From Gammaproteobacteria bacterium (lineage in GTDB: Bacteria > Pseudomonadota > Gammaproteobacteria > SZUA-229): 64,000 bases of DNA. The stretch spans positions 1-64,000 of the forward strand of contig JAPHRO010000040.1 in assembly GCA_026195895.1 (NCBI GenBank). Direction: 5' to 3'. Shown here one piece after another: positions 1-9,407 of the stretch (position 1 is its first letter; each line of letters begins with the position of its first letter). The notes below the pieces were generated by a model. It did not search any database. It was not told the DNA's origin and saw only the letters and a program-made list of their open reading frames with translations. Made by a program: the position numbers and the translations under genes.

Positions 1-328
1 CTTCCGGGAGCTGGTCAGTGGAGTGGCTTCGTGTGCGATCTACAAAAGTATCACGCAAATCCTGAACGTGCTCCATGGCATCCGGAATATTAATGCGAAG
101 TGCTTCTTTACCTTCAATGCCTTCGCGATCGAAAATGGATTTACGATGAAAATCTTCAGCGACCTGAATAAGGGCTTTGGATGGCATGCAGCCTACCCGT
201 GCGCAAGTGGTGCCCAGTTCACCGCCGTCAATGAGAACAAAATTATCTGTAAAACGTTTAACCTGGCTCATTGCGTACAGACCGGCGCTGCCAGCTCCAA
301 TAATTGCTACATCAACTTCACGGTTCAT
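1..328 (-). CDS. Dihydrolipoamide dehydrogenase-like flavoprotein, N-terminal part (cut by window edge)
   Basis: The ATG is at 328 and the frame stays open to base 1, so only the first ~109 residues are visible. The protein begins with an FAD-binding Rossmann motif (GAGSAG at about residues 11-16). It then has the redox-active disulfide motif TTCARVGCMPSK, with the two cysteines four residues apart as in the class-I pyridine nucleotide-disulfide oxidoreductases. The family oxidises dihydrolipoamide or related dithiols with NAD. This is a second such enzyme beside the Lpd inside the suc cluster (33041), and it differs in its active-site neighbourhood (CARVGC against CLNVGC). It therefore probably serves a different complex or substrate, which is inference. 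It lies downstream of the Nudix and aspartic protease genes on the same strand. Confidence 0.85.
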   Translation of the reverse strand, partial: MNREVDVAIIGAGSAGLYAMSQVKRFTDNFVLIDGGELGTTCARVGCMPSKALIQVAEDFHRKSIFDREGIEGKEALRINIPDAMEHVQDLRDTFVDRTRSHSTDQLPE

Positions 329-421
329 GATAAATGCCTTTGTAAATAACTCTATGAATACTAATACTGAATTCCAGACGTGTCACTTGCACCATTCAAT
401 CTTACACGAGTAAGCGTGTTT

Positions 422-985
422 TTAATAAACAGTAATTTGTAAACGGTTATTTTTCTGTCGAATAATTTCACCGTCGTGAATTTCGCATTTACCCGCTTTT
501 TTATCTGTGTAATACAGTGCTAATGTTTCTTTGATAACAGGAAACGCCAGCTCATCCCAGGGTATTTCCGCTTCACTAAAAAGCTGAACTTCCAGGCTCT
601 CTGGGCCGGGCCTGGCAAAACCGTTTTTTAGTTCACCACGATACATCATATAGACCTGAGATATATGCGGGATGCTGAACATGCAATACAGTGACATATC
701 ATTCAATTCTGCATGAGCTTCTTCAAAAGATTCTCGCGCCGCACCCTGAAGGGTCGTTTCACCATTTTCCATGAAGCCTGCCGGTAGCGTCCACAAGCCA
801 TGCCGAGGCTCTATAGCTCGACGGCACAGTAAAATTTTGTCCTGCCACTCAGGAATACAGCCGGCAATAATTCTTGGATTCTGGTAATGGATGGTGTTGC
901 AGTTGTTGCATATAAATCGTGGAAGATGATCACCTTCGGGAATTCTATAACTGACACTGGATCCGCAATGATTGCAAAATTTCAT
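422..985 (-). CDS. Zinc-ribbon Nudix hydrolase
   Basis: 187 aa. An N-terminal zinc ribbon has two CxxC pairs (CNHC at residues 4-7, CNNC near 26-29). A Nudix domain follows, with the box GFMENGE...RESFEEA. It matches the G-x5-E-x7-RE-x2-EE pattern, but the later glycine is replaced by histidine. The Nudix family hydrolyses nucleoside diphosphates linked to another moiety. Zinc-ribbon members of this size usually act on ADP-ribose- or NADH-like substrates, but the substrate cannot be read from sequence. The start is 9 bp after the stop of the upstream aspartic protease gene, so the two are probably cotranscribed. Confidence 0.85.
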   Translation of the reverse strand: MKFCNHCGSSVSYRIPEGDHLPRFICNNCNTIHYQNPRIIAGCIPEWQDKILLCRRAIEPRHGLWTLPAGFMENGETTLQGAARESFEEAHAELNDMSLYCMFSIPHISQVYMMYRGELKNGFARPGPESLEVQLFSEAEIPWDELAFPVIKETLALYYTDKKAGKCEIHDGEIIRQKNNRLQITVY

Positions 986-994
986 CTTTTTGAA

Positions 995-1543
995 TTACTC
1001 TTCCGGGTATTGTCTCAGGGTAAGGCTATTGCCTCGCTGTGTAAATTCCAGATGTTTTAAAAAACTCATGCCAAGTAGAATATTATCACCCTGAACATTA
1101 GGATTAATTGTTGCGCGTATATTATAAAGCCGAATCTCGCCTATGGATATTTCCTGTAAGCGTGTGGCATAAACATTAATTTTACCGTTCGCTGTCTGGT
1201 AAGTCATCTGGCGGCCTTTGCTTAGTCCAATTCTGTTGGCAACTGACTCGGGAATTGAGACATCAGTGGCGCCAGTATCAAGCATAAAAACCACAGAAGT
1301 ATTATTGATTTTACCGTCAGTCACATAGTGCCCAAAACGGTTGCGTTGCAAGCTGAGTTCCTTGATGCCGTCAGCGGTGCTGAGCGTATTGATGTTTGTG
1401 TTTGGATTATGCTGTTCATCGAGGATACCGCTGAATATAAATGCGAGTAATGCCATTAACGACAACCACATGGCAGCAATCATGGTTGCACCCACACGTT
1501 TCTGCTGGGAAATTTCGGAATTTGTTTTTTCAGTCGGTTTCAT
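995..1543 (-). CDS. Membrane-anchored retropepsin-like aspartic protease (TIGR02281 type)
   Basis: 182 aa from the ATG at 1543. The ORF can be extended to a TTG at 1636, but that would overlap the divergent PilZ gene. The 1543 start also gives the family layout of a short basic N-terminus, one membrane segment (about residues 20-40) and a periplasmic domain. The catalytic motif is MLDTGATDVSIP, typical of single-lobed retropepsin-like proteases that dimerise to form the active site. An alternative ATG lies at 1600. The physiological substrate of this family is not established. It is followed closely by the Nudix gene on the same strand and is divergent from the PilZ operon. Confidence 0.8.
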   Translation of the reverse strand: MKPTEKTNSEISQQKRVGATMIAAMWLSLMALLAFIFSGILDEQHNPNTNINTLSTADGIKELSLQRNRFGHYVTDGKINNTSVVFMLDTGATDVSIPESVANRIGLSKGRQMTYQTANGKINVYATRLQEISIGEIRLYNIRATINPNVQGDNILLGMSFLKHLEFTQRGNSLTLRQYPEE

Positions 1544-1629
1544 ATGATATTGGCTTGCATTGCTTTGTGTAATATTAACAGAATACGACCAGTGGTTCAT
1601 TTGTGCCTGGTTTGAACTAGACTTGATAA

Positions 1630-2013
1630 ATGGCAAAATTAAATGAACGCAGGCGCCATGTAAGGTTGCTGCGTGATGACAAATTATTTATCCAGATACT
1701 TGCGGCCAGTGAGACGCCGGATATTGTGGGGGATACTTTTTATTGCGCGACGGTCGATGTGGCTGAATCCGGGATTAGACTGGAGGTAAGCAGGGAAGTT
1801 GCGGTTAATAGCGAAATTGATCTCTGGATAGATGTAAAAGTCTGTGCCAGAAAATATTTCCTGCGTGGTCAGGTCAAATGGTGTTATGTTCTGGATGCGT
1901 CCACAGATATTTATCAATTGGGTATAGAGCTCTATGATCAGAACGGTACTGATTTCGAGGAATGGCAAATGCTGTTTATCGGTATGAATAAAACTGAATA
2001 CATTGATACATAA
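1630..2013 (+). CDS. PilZ-domain protein (cyclic-di-GMP receptor type)
   Basis: 127 aa. The N-terminal ERRRHVR supplies the RxxxR c-di-GMP-binding arginines, and DVAESGIRL fits the D/N-x-S-x-x-G second half of the PilZ motif. The rest of the chain is the expected beta-barrel length with no extra domain, so this is a single-domain adaptor-type PilZ protein. The family binds cyclic di-GMP and switches motility, polysaccharide or secretion targets; the partner here is unknown. It heads a tightly packed operon, with its stop one base before the next ATG. Confidence 0.85.
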   Translation: MAKLNERRRHVRLLRDDKLFIQILAASETPDIVGDTFYCATVDVAESGIRLEVSREVAVNSEIDLWIDVKVCARKYFLRGQVKWCYVLDASTDIYQLGIELYDQNGTDFEEWQMLFIGMNKTEYIDT

Positions 2014-2014
2014 A

Positions 2015-2479
2015 ATGAAATTTTACTGTGATGAAATGTTGGCCAGGGTAGGACGCTGGTTAAGAACGGCAGGATATAACACAAAAATCGCATCGAATGC
2101 ACTGTCCGACAGAATAATGCTCGAGCAGGCTATCAATGAGGGGCGGTTGTTATTGAGTCGAGATCGTAAGCTGGCCGAATTTCGAATGGCTAAAGATATT
2201 GTTGTGTTACTTGATTGTAATGACTTTAATGAGTGTATTAAAGAGATTACAGAAAGACTCCGTATTAACTGGCTGTACAGGCCTTTTTCTCGCTGTATCA
2301 ACTGTAATTCTGAGCTGGTGCATGCGAATGTGATGCAGCTCGAAAAAGTGCCAGAAGATTTTAAAAAATTCGCTAAGAAGATATGGTATTGTCAGCATTG
2401 TGACCAGGTGTACTGGCCAGGAGGGCATATGAAACGTATGCAAACAAAACTGCAGGATTTTACAGGGTACTCTTTGTGA
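2015..2479 (+). CDS. Mut7-C RNase-domain protein
   Basis: 154 aa from the ATG at 2015; a TTG at 2003 would overlap the PilZ gene by 11 bp. The N-terminal half (FYCDEMLARVGRWLR, then LLSRDRKL) is the PIN-like Mut7-C fold with conserved acidic residues. The C-terminal half holds two CxxC pairs (CINC, CQHC), the zinc-ribbon found after this domain. The family is named from the C-terminal domain of the animal exonuclease Mut7 and is predicted to cleave RNA. Direct bacterial function is little known. The stop overlaps the GTG start of the next gene (GTGA). Confidence 0.8.
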   Translation: MKFYCDEMLARVGRWLRTAGYNTKIASNALSDRIMLEQAINEGRLLLSRDRKLAEFRMAKDIVVLLDCNDFNECIKEITERLRINWLYRPFSRCINCNSELVHANVMQLEKVPEDFKKFAKKIWYCQHCDQVYWPGGHMKRMQTKLQDFTGYSL

Positions 2480-3201
2480 CAGAAGAAAAATTACAGGACC
2501 AGCAGGCACTTGAACAGGCATTAATTGATCAGGCGCTAATCGATCAGGAAAATGAACTGGAGGAACTGGTATTAACGGAATCCATAGTTAGTGCTACGGG
2601 CCTGAATCAGAATAGTTTACAAATAGGCATCAAGGGCGACCCTTCCTTAAGGGAAACTTCATTAGAGCGGAAAAAATATGAAAGTCCGGTCGATAAAGTT
2701 ATGGATGCGCTTATTGTCAATATGGAAGACCTGCTGCTGAAGCGCAGTATTTATCGTATTTTTATAGGATTTAATAGTGGTGAGGTCCACACCTATTCAA
2801 TATTCGATCCATTACGCAATGAAATTCACGCCGCAGAAAAGCTAGCTGACAAGGCATATATGAGTCGGCATTTTCCGGAGCTGGAGTTTGAAGATAAAAT
2901 CCAGGCAATGCGTGACATTTATGACGGTATTATTAATAGCAGGGTATTTGACAAGGTGCCCGGATACTGGAAGAAAATATTTCTTAAACGTCATGACTCG
3001 TGGGGGCCGATGACGCGTGAGGAAATACATACGGTTATATCAACACTAAAAATTATGCGCAGCCTGCCCGATTTCTACCTGCGTAATATCACTATCTGTA
3101 TAGTGCAGAATATGATTCGTATGCAGTTTAACTGCGATGGTACGCAGATTATTAGCGCCGAGAACTACCAGAAATTTATTGAAGACAATATGCCAGTTTA
3201 G
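2476..3201 (+). CDS. Unknown 241-aa protein in PilZ/Mut7-C operon
   Basis: It starts with GTG overlapping the stop of the Mut7-C gene by four bases, so translational coupling is likely. I do not recognise a domain. The first 30 residues are Gln/Glu-rich and contain a tandem pentapeptide repeat (QALID twice). Residues ~70-240 look like a soluble mixed alpha/beta or helical domain with many charged residues and no signal peptide or membrane segment. Its conserved-looking block is MRDIYDGIINSRVFDK. The tight packing suggests it acts with the PilZ and RNase proteins, which is inference only. Confidence 0.7.
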   Translation: MTEEKLQDQQALEQALIDQALIDQENELEELVLTESIVSATGLNQNSLQIGIKGDPSLRETSLERKKYESPVDKVMDALIVNMEDLLLKRSIYRIFIGFNSGEVHTYSIFDPLRNEIHAAEKLADKAYMSRHFPELEFEDKIQAMRDIYDGIINSRVFDKVPGYWKKIFLKRHDSWGPMTREEIHTVISTLKIMRSLPDFYLRNITICIVQNMIRMQFNCDGTQIISAENYQKFIEDNMPV

Positions 3202-3230
3202 ACTGGTTGGTTATTGTGGCTGGTCAATCA

Positions 3231-3992
3231 TTATTCAAATAGCTCGTCTTCACTAAATTCAGTCTCTTCTTCTGGTGGATTGCCGTCATGCACCAGATTT
3301 TTTCTACGCTGTAGATAGGCTTCCCGAATAAAGATATAGCGATCGAGCGCTGCTTCATCAAGAATAGCTTCTGCCTTGAGTAATTGCGCGCGATTATCGA
3401 TTGCCTTGATGGCGGTCATCGTCCAGGCGGGTTTTTCTTCGCGGGCGGTAATAGGGAAGCCATCATGCAGTTCGTTATACATTGGATCGTAGCCATAACT
3501 TTCGGTAACAAAACCGCCGGCATCTCGAATCGTGCTCGGTCCCCAGAAGGGCAGAACAAAATAGGGGCCGCTGGGAACACCCCAGTATCCCAGTGTCTGG
3601 CCTAAATCTTCATTGTGTTTTTCCAGACCCATATCTGAAGCCCAGTCGATAAGACCAAAAATACCCAGAGTACTGTTGATTACAAAGCGGCCGGTATCTG
3701 AGGCAAATTGCCTGAATTTAAGCTGGAACAGGTCATTAATCATCACCAGTACATCATCCAGATTACTGAAGAAATTACTGACGCCTTTTTGTACAGGTGC
3801 CGGGGTGACAGTATCATAGCCTTGTGCCACAGGTTTCAGCACATAACGATCTACCGTGTCGTTAAATTTGTGTATGCTGCGATTGTAGCTTTCAAAAGGA
3901 TCATTAGGGTCTGTTGATCCTTCAATGGTTGCACAACCGGATAGTAATAAGTTGCTGAGCAGAAAAAATCCGCATAAAACACGTATAAACAT
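3231..3992 (-). CDS. mlaA: MlaA (VacJ) outer-membrane lipoprotein
   Basis: 253 aa with a lipoprotein signal peptide and lipobox LLSGC (Cys20). The NDPFESYNRSIHKFND block after it, and later LGYWGVPSGPYFVLPFWG, are hallmarks of the MlaA/VacJ family. MlaA sits in the outer membrane and removes mislocalised phospholipids from the outer leaflet, passing them to the MlaC/MlaFEDB pathway. None of those partners is in this window. The C-terminus is acidic (residues ~235-253), which is an ordinary variable tail. It is divergent from the PlsC-type acyltransferase at 4171. Confidence 0.93.
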   Translation of the reverse strand: MFIRVLCGFFLLSNLLLSGCATIEGSTDPNDPFESYNRSIHKFNDTVDRYVLKPVAQGYDTVTPAPVQKGVSNFFSNLDDVLVMINDLFQLKFRQFASDTGRFVINSTLGIFGLIDWASDMGLEKHNEDLGQTLGYWGVPSGPYFVLPFWGPSTIRDAGGFVTESYGYDPMYNELHDGFPITAREEKPAWTMTAIKAIDNRAQLLKAEAILDEAALDRYIFIREAYLQRRKNLVHDGNPPEEETEFSEDELFE

Positions 3993-4170
3993 AGTTTTTG
4001 TTCTTAGTTGATTGTGCTGGCAAGATTACACCAGATTAACTGAAAGTAGAAATAGCCAGTACATGCTTCTTACTCCCATTTTCGGGGCTTAAGCTTAATA
4101 TTCCATATAGGCAGAGATATCTGGTTGATGACCTATACTCTTAACAGGAACTGAATCTGGAATTATTGCC

Positions 4171-4920
4171 GTGTTTTACTACACATTACGAATAGCCAAA
4201 ATGACTGCTTTATGGGCTGATTTGCTCATTCTGACAATAGTGCTTTATTTGTTGTCATGGCTACCTGAAGCCTGGTTGGGCCGGCCGTACTACAGAATGT
4301 TTCGTGTCTGGTGTAAAGCTTTTGTCCGAGCTCTGGATGTTGATCTGAAATTACACCAGAAAAACCTCAATCCTGTGCCGCGCCAGTATATTTTAATTGC
4401 GAATCACCCGTCAGCTTTCGAAGATATTGGCATTCCGGCATTATTTGAAGTTTATTCCCTGGCAAAAATAGAGGTAAAAAAATGGTGGATAGTGGGTCGT
4501 ATATCGGCAGCTGCGGGAACATTGTACGTAAAGCGTGAATCAAAAGAATCAAGACGACAGGTCGCGCAGCAGTTAGTTGGTGAGCTCATGCAAGGAAAAA
4601 ATATTGCGCTGTACCCAGAGGGCGGCTGTAAGGGAAAGCGTATTTTTGAATCATTCCGTTATGGTGCTTTTGATGTTTCCATGCAAACAGGCGTTCCTGT
4701 ATTGCCTGTTTTTTTACATTATGAGGCGCAGGAGGATTTTGAATGGCGTGAGCCTCATACCTTGATTGATAAATTATTCCATTTTTTAAATACTAAAAAT
4801 AATACTGCTAACTATTATGTGTTTGATGCTATTGATCCTGCACAATTCGATTCTAAAGAAGAATTTACAGATTATGCCTGGAATCTATATAAACAATGGC
4901 AAAAGAAATATCTTGAATAG
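4171..4920 (+). CDS. PlsC-type 1-acyl-glycerol-3-phosphate acyltransferase family protein
   Basis: 249 aa from a GTG at 4171; an in-frame ATG at 4201 is the alternative. There is one N-terminal membrane segment (about residues 12-31). Acyltransferase motif I is NHPSAFED at residues 78-85. The residue four positions after the histidine is followed by Glu84 rather than Asp, so it is HX4E with Asp85 next. Motif III is present as YPEGG. The family transfers acyl chains to lysophospholipids or related acceptors at the inner membrane. Which acceptor is used cannot be told. It is followed 18 bp later by the CheW-LysM gene on the same strand. Confidence 0.82.
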   Translation: MFYYTLRIAKMTALWADLLILTIVLYLLSWLPEAWLGRPYYRMFRVWCKAFVRALDVDLKLHQKNLNPVPRQYILIANHPSAFEDIGIPALFEVYSLAKIEVKKWWIVGRISAAAGTLYVKRESKESRRQVAQQLVGELMQGKNIALYPEGGCKGKRIFESFRYGAFDVSMQTGVPVLPVFLHYEAQEDFEWREPHTLIDKLFHFLNTKNNTANYYVFDAIDPAQFDSKEEFTDYAWNLYKQWQKKYLE

Positions 4921-4938
4921 CCTGAAACACTAATCATT

Positions 4939-6633
4939 ATGGAAAGAAAAACGATACAGGATGCAGATGCCTTGCTGCTCTATCGAGTAGGACCTGTCTA
5001 TTGTTGTTCACCGACATTGTCGGTGGAGTCCGTTATCATGCCGCCCAGACTGACGCACATGCCGGGTACTTCCCGAGCTGAGCCTGGGGTGTTTAAATTC
5101 CCCAGTGGCATTGTGCGCACCGTTGATTTGCGTGAACGTTTTGGGGTTGATGAAAAAAGCCGGGAACACCCGGGGCGGGTTGTTGTTGTTGAAGTGGAAG
5201 GCGGACATGCCGGTTTCTGGGTTGATGAAATAATCGATGTGATTCATTTTCCAGAACAGGGCTGGGGAATTGTGCCTGCACATATCCCGCGAAGTGTTTT
5301 CAGTCGAACACTGCTATTTAATAATAAAATTCAATTGTATGCGGATTTTGAAAATCTTAATAATTTTCGAGAAGTGGGTTATTTAAGAAAATATATCGAA
5401 TTGCTGAAAGGAGATCCTGAAAAAGTTGCCGCAAATAAATCTGCAACGGATGATGCGCGGCCAAAGTTAGTACCGGAATCAAGCGCCAGGAAATCAGCAA
5501 AAGAAAACCTTGCTCTATCATCTATTGATGCGAAAAAAACAGATAATTTGCCAAACTCTGTTTTGTCAACCGGGTCAGGTCATAAAATCTCTACAGGGTC
5601 ACAACTAAATAATGTTGCAGATGATTCAAAGATTTCCACTGATCGAAAAATCATAGAGTCCAGAGAAAAAGTTTTACAGAATAAAATTCAACAGTCGTCG
5701 TTTAATTCAGTCAAATCAAAACCCGGACCTGACAGGCCTGTTAGTTTTAATCAGCATTCGGCAAAGGACACTGCAATGCATCGAGATAGCAGACAGTTGA
5801 CTGCTACAACAGAGGCTTCTCTGGAATTGAATAGAGGAACTGTTGATTATCAGAGTTCCAGGGATAAAAGCAGCAATCAGTATCCGCCAAATAAAGAATC
5901 TTCTTATCAGGTTGATGAAGATGTGGATAACTCTGCTCTATGGGTGCATGGAAGCTTGTTTATATTTATTCTGATTGGAGTTTTTTATTTTATTAATGAT
6001 ATGGTTTTTACTGAAAAAGATCTAATAGTGGATGACGATTCTTCTTTGGTGCAAACCCCAGCTATAGTATCGACTATTCCTTCGGGCGCCGAAAAGATAA
6101 CTCTAGCAGCGGATGATGTTGCTTTCGATGGCGTGCTGGAAAGTGAACAGTTTGTGGAAGCCGAGGTTATTGCAGAAGATAATTATGCGGATGACTATCA
6201 TGCGATAATTGATGAAAATGAAGAAGGCGTGGTGATTGTATTGAATCAGTCTTATAAAGCCATGGAGAAATCATTAACTATTACGCAAGAGGGTATTGCG
6301 CAGGCTCGAGTCGGAGACATAAAAGAAAGTCAGCAAATAGAAAGTGCAGATGGTCAGCCGCTAGAGCATGATTATACCGGATCGCTTATAGACGAGAGCA
6401 AAGATGAGTCTCTGGCAGTTGAAATAGAGCCAGAAGTGCCAGTCATTAACGAAATAAAGCAGCCTGATTTTATTATCCATGTTGTAGTTAAGGGTGATAC
6501 CCTGTGGCACATTGCCAGGCGTTACATACACAATCCATTCAGATATCCAGAGCTGGCTCGGCTAAGTAAAATAAAAAACCCTGATTTAATATATCCCGGT
6601 GATAAAGTTAAAATCATATTTAATAGTAAATAG
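4939..6633 (+). CDS. CheW-like domain / transmembrane / LysM fusion protein
   Basis: 564 aa with three clear parts. Residues ~8-150 are a CheW-like domain (LLYRVGPVYCCSP, then VRTVDLRERFGV and VVVVEVEGGHAGFWVDEI), with no signal peptide before it, so it is cytoplasmic. Residues ~155-330 are a Ser/Lys/Gln-rich low-complexity linker. One membrane segment lies at about 334-356. An acidic stretch follows, then a C-terminal LysM domain at ~514-562 (VKGDTLWHIARRY ... NPDLIYPGDKVKI). CheW normally couples chemoreceptors to CheA, and LysM binds peptidoglycan. The arrangement suggests a link from a chemosensory array to the cell wall. The convergent neighbour is a chemoreceptor gene. FimV-like proteins also carry LysM and a TM, but lack CheW. 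Confidence 0.8.
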   Translation: MERKTIQDADALLLYRVGPVYCCSPTLSVESVIMPPRLTHMPGTSRAEPGVFKFPSGIVRTVDLRERFGVDEKSREHPGRVVVVEVEGGHAGFWVDEIIDVIHFPEQGWGIVPAHIPRSVFSRTLLFNNKIQLYADFENLNNFREVGYLRKYIELLKGDPEKVAANKSATDDARPKLVPESSARKSAKENLALSSIDAKKTDNLPNSVLSTGSGHKISTGSQLNNVADDSKISTDRKIIESREKVLQNKIQQSSFNSVKSKPGPDRPVSFNQHSAKDTAMHRDSRQLTATTEASLELNRGTVDYQSSRDKSSNQYPPNKESSYQVDEDVDNSALWVHGSLFIFILIGVFYFINDMVFTEKDLIVDDDSSLVQTPAIVSTIPSGAEKITLAADDVAFDGVLESEQFVEAEVIAEDNYADDYHAIIDENEEGVVIVLNQSYKAMEKSLTITQEGIAQARVGDIKESQQIESADGQPLEHDYTGSLIDESKDESLAVEIEPEVPVINEIKQPDFIIHVVVKGDTLWHIARRYIHNPFRYPELARLSKIKNPDLIYPGDKVKIIFNSK

Positions 6634-6751
6634 CTGGCTTGTTTATATCGTTTTGTCGTCGGCTAAAATACAGGTTTTAATAATATCTCTATTAGTCAGG
6701 ACTGAGTGGCTACTAAAAGCAAAAGGTGGTCATGTTGTCGTTGTTTCAGGT

Positions 6752-8812
6752 TCAGGTTTTAAAGTTAGAAATAATTTTTCCAATATTTTCTGAAACACCT
6801 CTGAGTTCAGTTTCGGCTGAGTTAATATGCTCAGTGCCCCGAGAGGTTAATTCGGCGAGCTGGCTGATAGAAACAACATTGCGGCTAATTTCTTCAGCGG
6901 TTGAACTTTGCTGCTCGGATGCTGCAGCCATTTGAGCTAGCATGGAATTAATAGTGTTTATTTCTCCGGCAATGCCACCCAGTGCTTCAGCTACACGTTC
7001 AACCTGTTCACTATTAATGTTTACCTCTTTGATGGCGCGCCCCATGGCATCAACTGCATCACCGGAGCCAGTCTGTAATTTATCAATAAGATCTTTAATT
7101 TGGTTGGTTGATTCCTGGGTGCGACTGGCCAGAGTGCGAACTTCATCGGCAACGACAGCAAAACCTCTACCCTGTTCGCCAGCTCGAGCGGCTTCAATTG
7201 CAGCATTGAGTGCAAGTAAATTCGTTTGCGCAGAAATACTGCTGATAACATCCAGTACCACGCTGATGTTTTCTGATTCAGCCTGCAGGTTCTGGATGAC
7301 ATCGGAAGCATTGTTTAAATCATTTACCAGATGATTAATGCCGCCCAGGGCTTCTGCTGAAGCATAAGCGCCATCCTGTGACTGCTGATTGGCCTGCCGT
7401 GCAGAATCGGCTGCGCTGGATGCATTAGAGGCAATTTCCTGAGCTGTCGCCGTCATTTGCTCAACGGCGGTGGCGACCATTTCAGTTTCCTGATGCTGTT
7501 GCTGGATATTATTGCTGGTTTCCCGGGTAACATTCGACATTTCGGTAGATGCTATTTGTAATCTGTCTGTTGCCATTTGCATCTCTTTTACCATGGCGGC
7601 AAGTTGCGTGGCAAAGTTATTAATGATGGCTGAAATCATCCCTACTTCGCCTACCCGGTTTTCATTTAATTGAATAGTGAAATCGCCTGCAGACATACGT
7701 TGTAAACTGTTTTTAATTTCTTTGGTTATGGTGGTTACCTGCCGTGAACTGGTGAGGGCGATGAGTACACCCACGATCAAGGCAATTAATGATAGTGTTA
7801 TCAGCACTACACTGGTGTTGCTGATTTTCTTAATGAGTTGCTGGTTGCCGGCATCAACGCCATTGCTTTGATGATTGACTATATCATTAACCAGGCCTGA
7901 TATTTTTCCCATTAGCGGACCAAGTTGAGTGCGAATTAATGTGCTGTCTTTACGCCATTGGTTGTTTTTGAATATTTCAAATACCTGGTTTATAAAAGAA
8001 AAATAAAGAGAGGCATTGGTTTTTAATCTTTCAGCGCCTTCTTCCTGTTCAAAGGTGAAAAGCTCGGCGCTGGCATTTAATTTGTTTTCCAGTTTCGAAT
8101 GTAAATCTATATACAGCTCGACCTGATCTATACGTGCTGCATTGGGTGCGGCCAGAAAGGTACGAAAGGTGGCAACAATGCTCATCCAGTTATGCCGTAT
8201 CTGATTTATATCTATAAGTAATTGTCGGCGACTTTTGCTTGCAGGTTCTTCCAGTTCGGATTCAATCATAGCATCAAAAATCTGCATGGATTCTTTATAG
8301 ACTGGGTTAATGTTCTGGTTGGATATTTTCAGGGCTGGGAAATTTTCCACAAAATTTTGCGTTAGATAATCGAGTGTTTTCTGGATTTTTAAATATTCTG
8401 TCAGTAGTTGAGATAACTGACCGGTAAGGTCGATGAGTTTTTCATCATCGCTGTGTTGCGTGAGCTGTTTGTAATTATCCAGTCTAATCTGCAATTCTTT
8501 CAGGCTGGCGTGATAACTGTCGGCATATTCGGGGCTGTTATTGATAATATAAAGCCCCATTAAACTGGCAGAATAATTAATCTGGCTTTGCAGGCGTAGT
8601 GCTGAAACCATGGCGGGTTGAGCTTCATCGCTAATACTTAGCGCCTGTTCCCTGGTGGAATTCAGGCTAATAGTGGCAGCGACAGAAATAATAATCATCA
8701 GCGACAGGATAACGAAAAAGCCACCCCATACCTGATATTTGATCGAGAGATTGTTAAGAAATTTCATCATGGTTGTTGGATTTTCTATTGTTTTAGTTGA
8801 AGCTGTTTTCAT
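6752..8812 (-). CDS. Methyl-accepting chemotaxis protein
   Basis: About 686 aa from the ATG at 8812. A second ATG pair at 8770/8767 ([13 protein letters not shown]) may be the true start, because it gives a more usual short cytoplasmic lead. TM1 lies at ~30-50. A large periplasmic helical sensing region with no recognisable PAS or Cache motif follows to ~335, then TM2, a HAMP domain and a signalling domain. The hairpin tip reads [16 protein letters not shown], and two flanking methylation-type helices rich in Gln/Glu/Ala surround it. The ligand is unknown. The gene converges on the CheW-LysM gene, which suggests the two may belong to one array. Confidence 0.92.
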   Translation of the reverse strand: MKTASTKTIENPTTMMKFLNNLSIKYQVWGGFFVILSLMIIISVAATISLNSTREQALSISDEAQPAMVSALRLQSQINYSASLMGLYIINNSPEYADSYHASLKELQIRLDNYKQLTQHSDDEKLIDLTGQLSQLLTEYLKIQKTLDYLTQNFVENFPALKISNQNINPVYKESMQIFDAMIESELEEPASKSRRQLLIDINQIRHNWMSIVATFRTFLAAPNAARIDQVELYIDLHSKLENKLNASAELFTFEQEEGAERLKTNASLYFSFINQVFEIFKNNQWRKDSTLIRTQLGPLMGKISGLVNDIVNHQSNGVDAGNQQLIKKISNTSVVLITLSLIALIVGVLIALTSSRQVTTITKEIKNSLQRMSAGDFTIQLNENRVGEVGMISAIINNFATQLAAMVKEMQMATDRLQIASTEMSNVTRETSNNIQQQHQETEMVATAVEQMTATAQEIASNASSAADSARQANQQSQDGAYASAEALGGINHLVNDLNNASDVIQNLQAESENISVVLDVISSISAQTNLLALNAAIEAARAGEQGRGFAVVADEVRTLASRTQESTNQIKDLIDKLQTGSGDAVDAMGRAIKEVNINSEQVERVAEALGGIAGEINTINSMLAQMAAASEQQSSTAEEISRNVVSISQLAELTSRGTEHINSAETELRGVSENIGKIISNFKT

Positions 8813-9019
8813 CAAACAGTATAGCTATTCCAGTGCAGTAAAGAACTGGTTCTGGCTAGACGTTCAAAATGCCTGATTATCAATGTAAGCATAGTCCAGA
8901 TTATTGATGCTGCCAAAGTAGCTATCGGCCAGTCAATGAATAGCTTTACCCGATGTTTTATATGGCATTTCCATGTCTGCTGGAAATTAATTGAAATATT
9001 TCTGCAAAGGATATGGATT

Positions 9020-9305
9020 ATGGCGGACCGTATGGCGCTAGCGTCATGTCGGTGACAACTGGCTATTTGATTCGGTCAACCAGGCCCTGGTTCAGAAAGT
9101 TAAGAACGGATATTCTGCAGGAATGTACAAGCTGCTACCTCTTTTCAGATCCCTGCTATCGGAGCTTTTATTGTAGCCGCCTGATGATGTTCGGACCCTG
9201 GCGAATGAATGTCTGCATCGTATTGATGAGCTGTCAGAATTGTTTATTGGCGTCGATGTTTTTGAATCAGCGAATGTGGCCAGGTCCAGCATGTTTGATT
9301 TCTAA
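9020..9305 (+). pseudogene. Decayed small gene (one frameshift, one in-frame stop)
   Basis: An AAAGG at 9006-9010 sits nine bases before ATG 9020, which opens MADRMALASCR and then hits a stop. Shifting frame at about 9051 gives a good protein-like reading (DNWLFDSVNQALVQKVKN, then YKLLPLFRSLLSELLL). This is interrupted by TAG at 9183 and resumes in the same frame as DDVRTLANECLHRIDEL up to a TAA at 9303. Combined length is ~93 residues of helical, soluble character. The overlapping open frames at 9013 (+) and 9292 (-) have Cys/Ser/Trp-rich non-protein-like composition and are shadows. Family not recognised. Sequencing error is an alternative to true decay. Confidence 0.45.
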
Positions 9306-9407
9306 CAGTCTAAATATCATGGTAGTAATTATTTTAAATGAATGACAGTTAAGACAGTTTATATATAAGTTACAGGTAAGTATGAAAATCCGAGCTATAC
9401 TTCAATA

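Noticed and set aside
329-421. A terminator hairpin (ACACG/CGTGT) between the first two genes
   Set aside because: The stem is only 5 bp, and the T-run is on the plus side, where no gene ends; on the minus strand there is no T-run.
9013-9345. The 110-aa plus-strand frame at this place as a gene
   Set aside because: Composition (many Cys, Ser, Trp, Met) is not protein-like, its start is only two bases from the ribosome-binding site, and a more protein-like reading in another frame is seen (the pseudogene).
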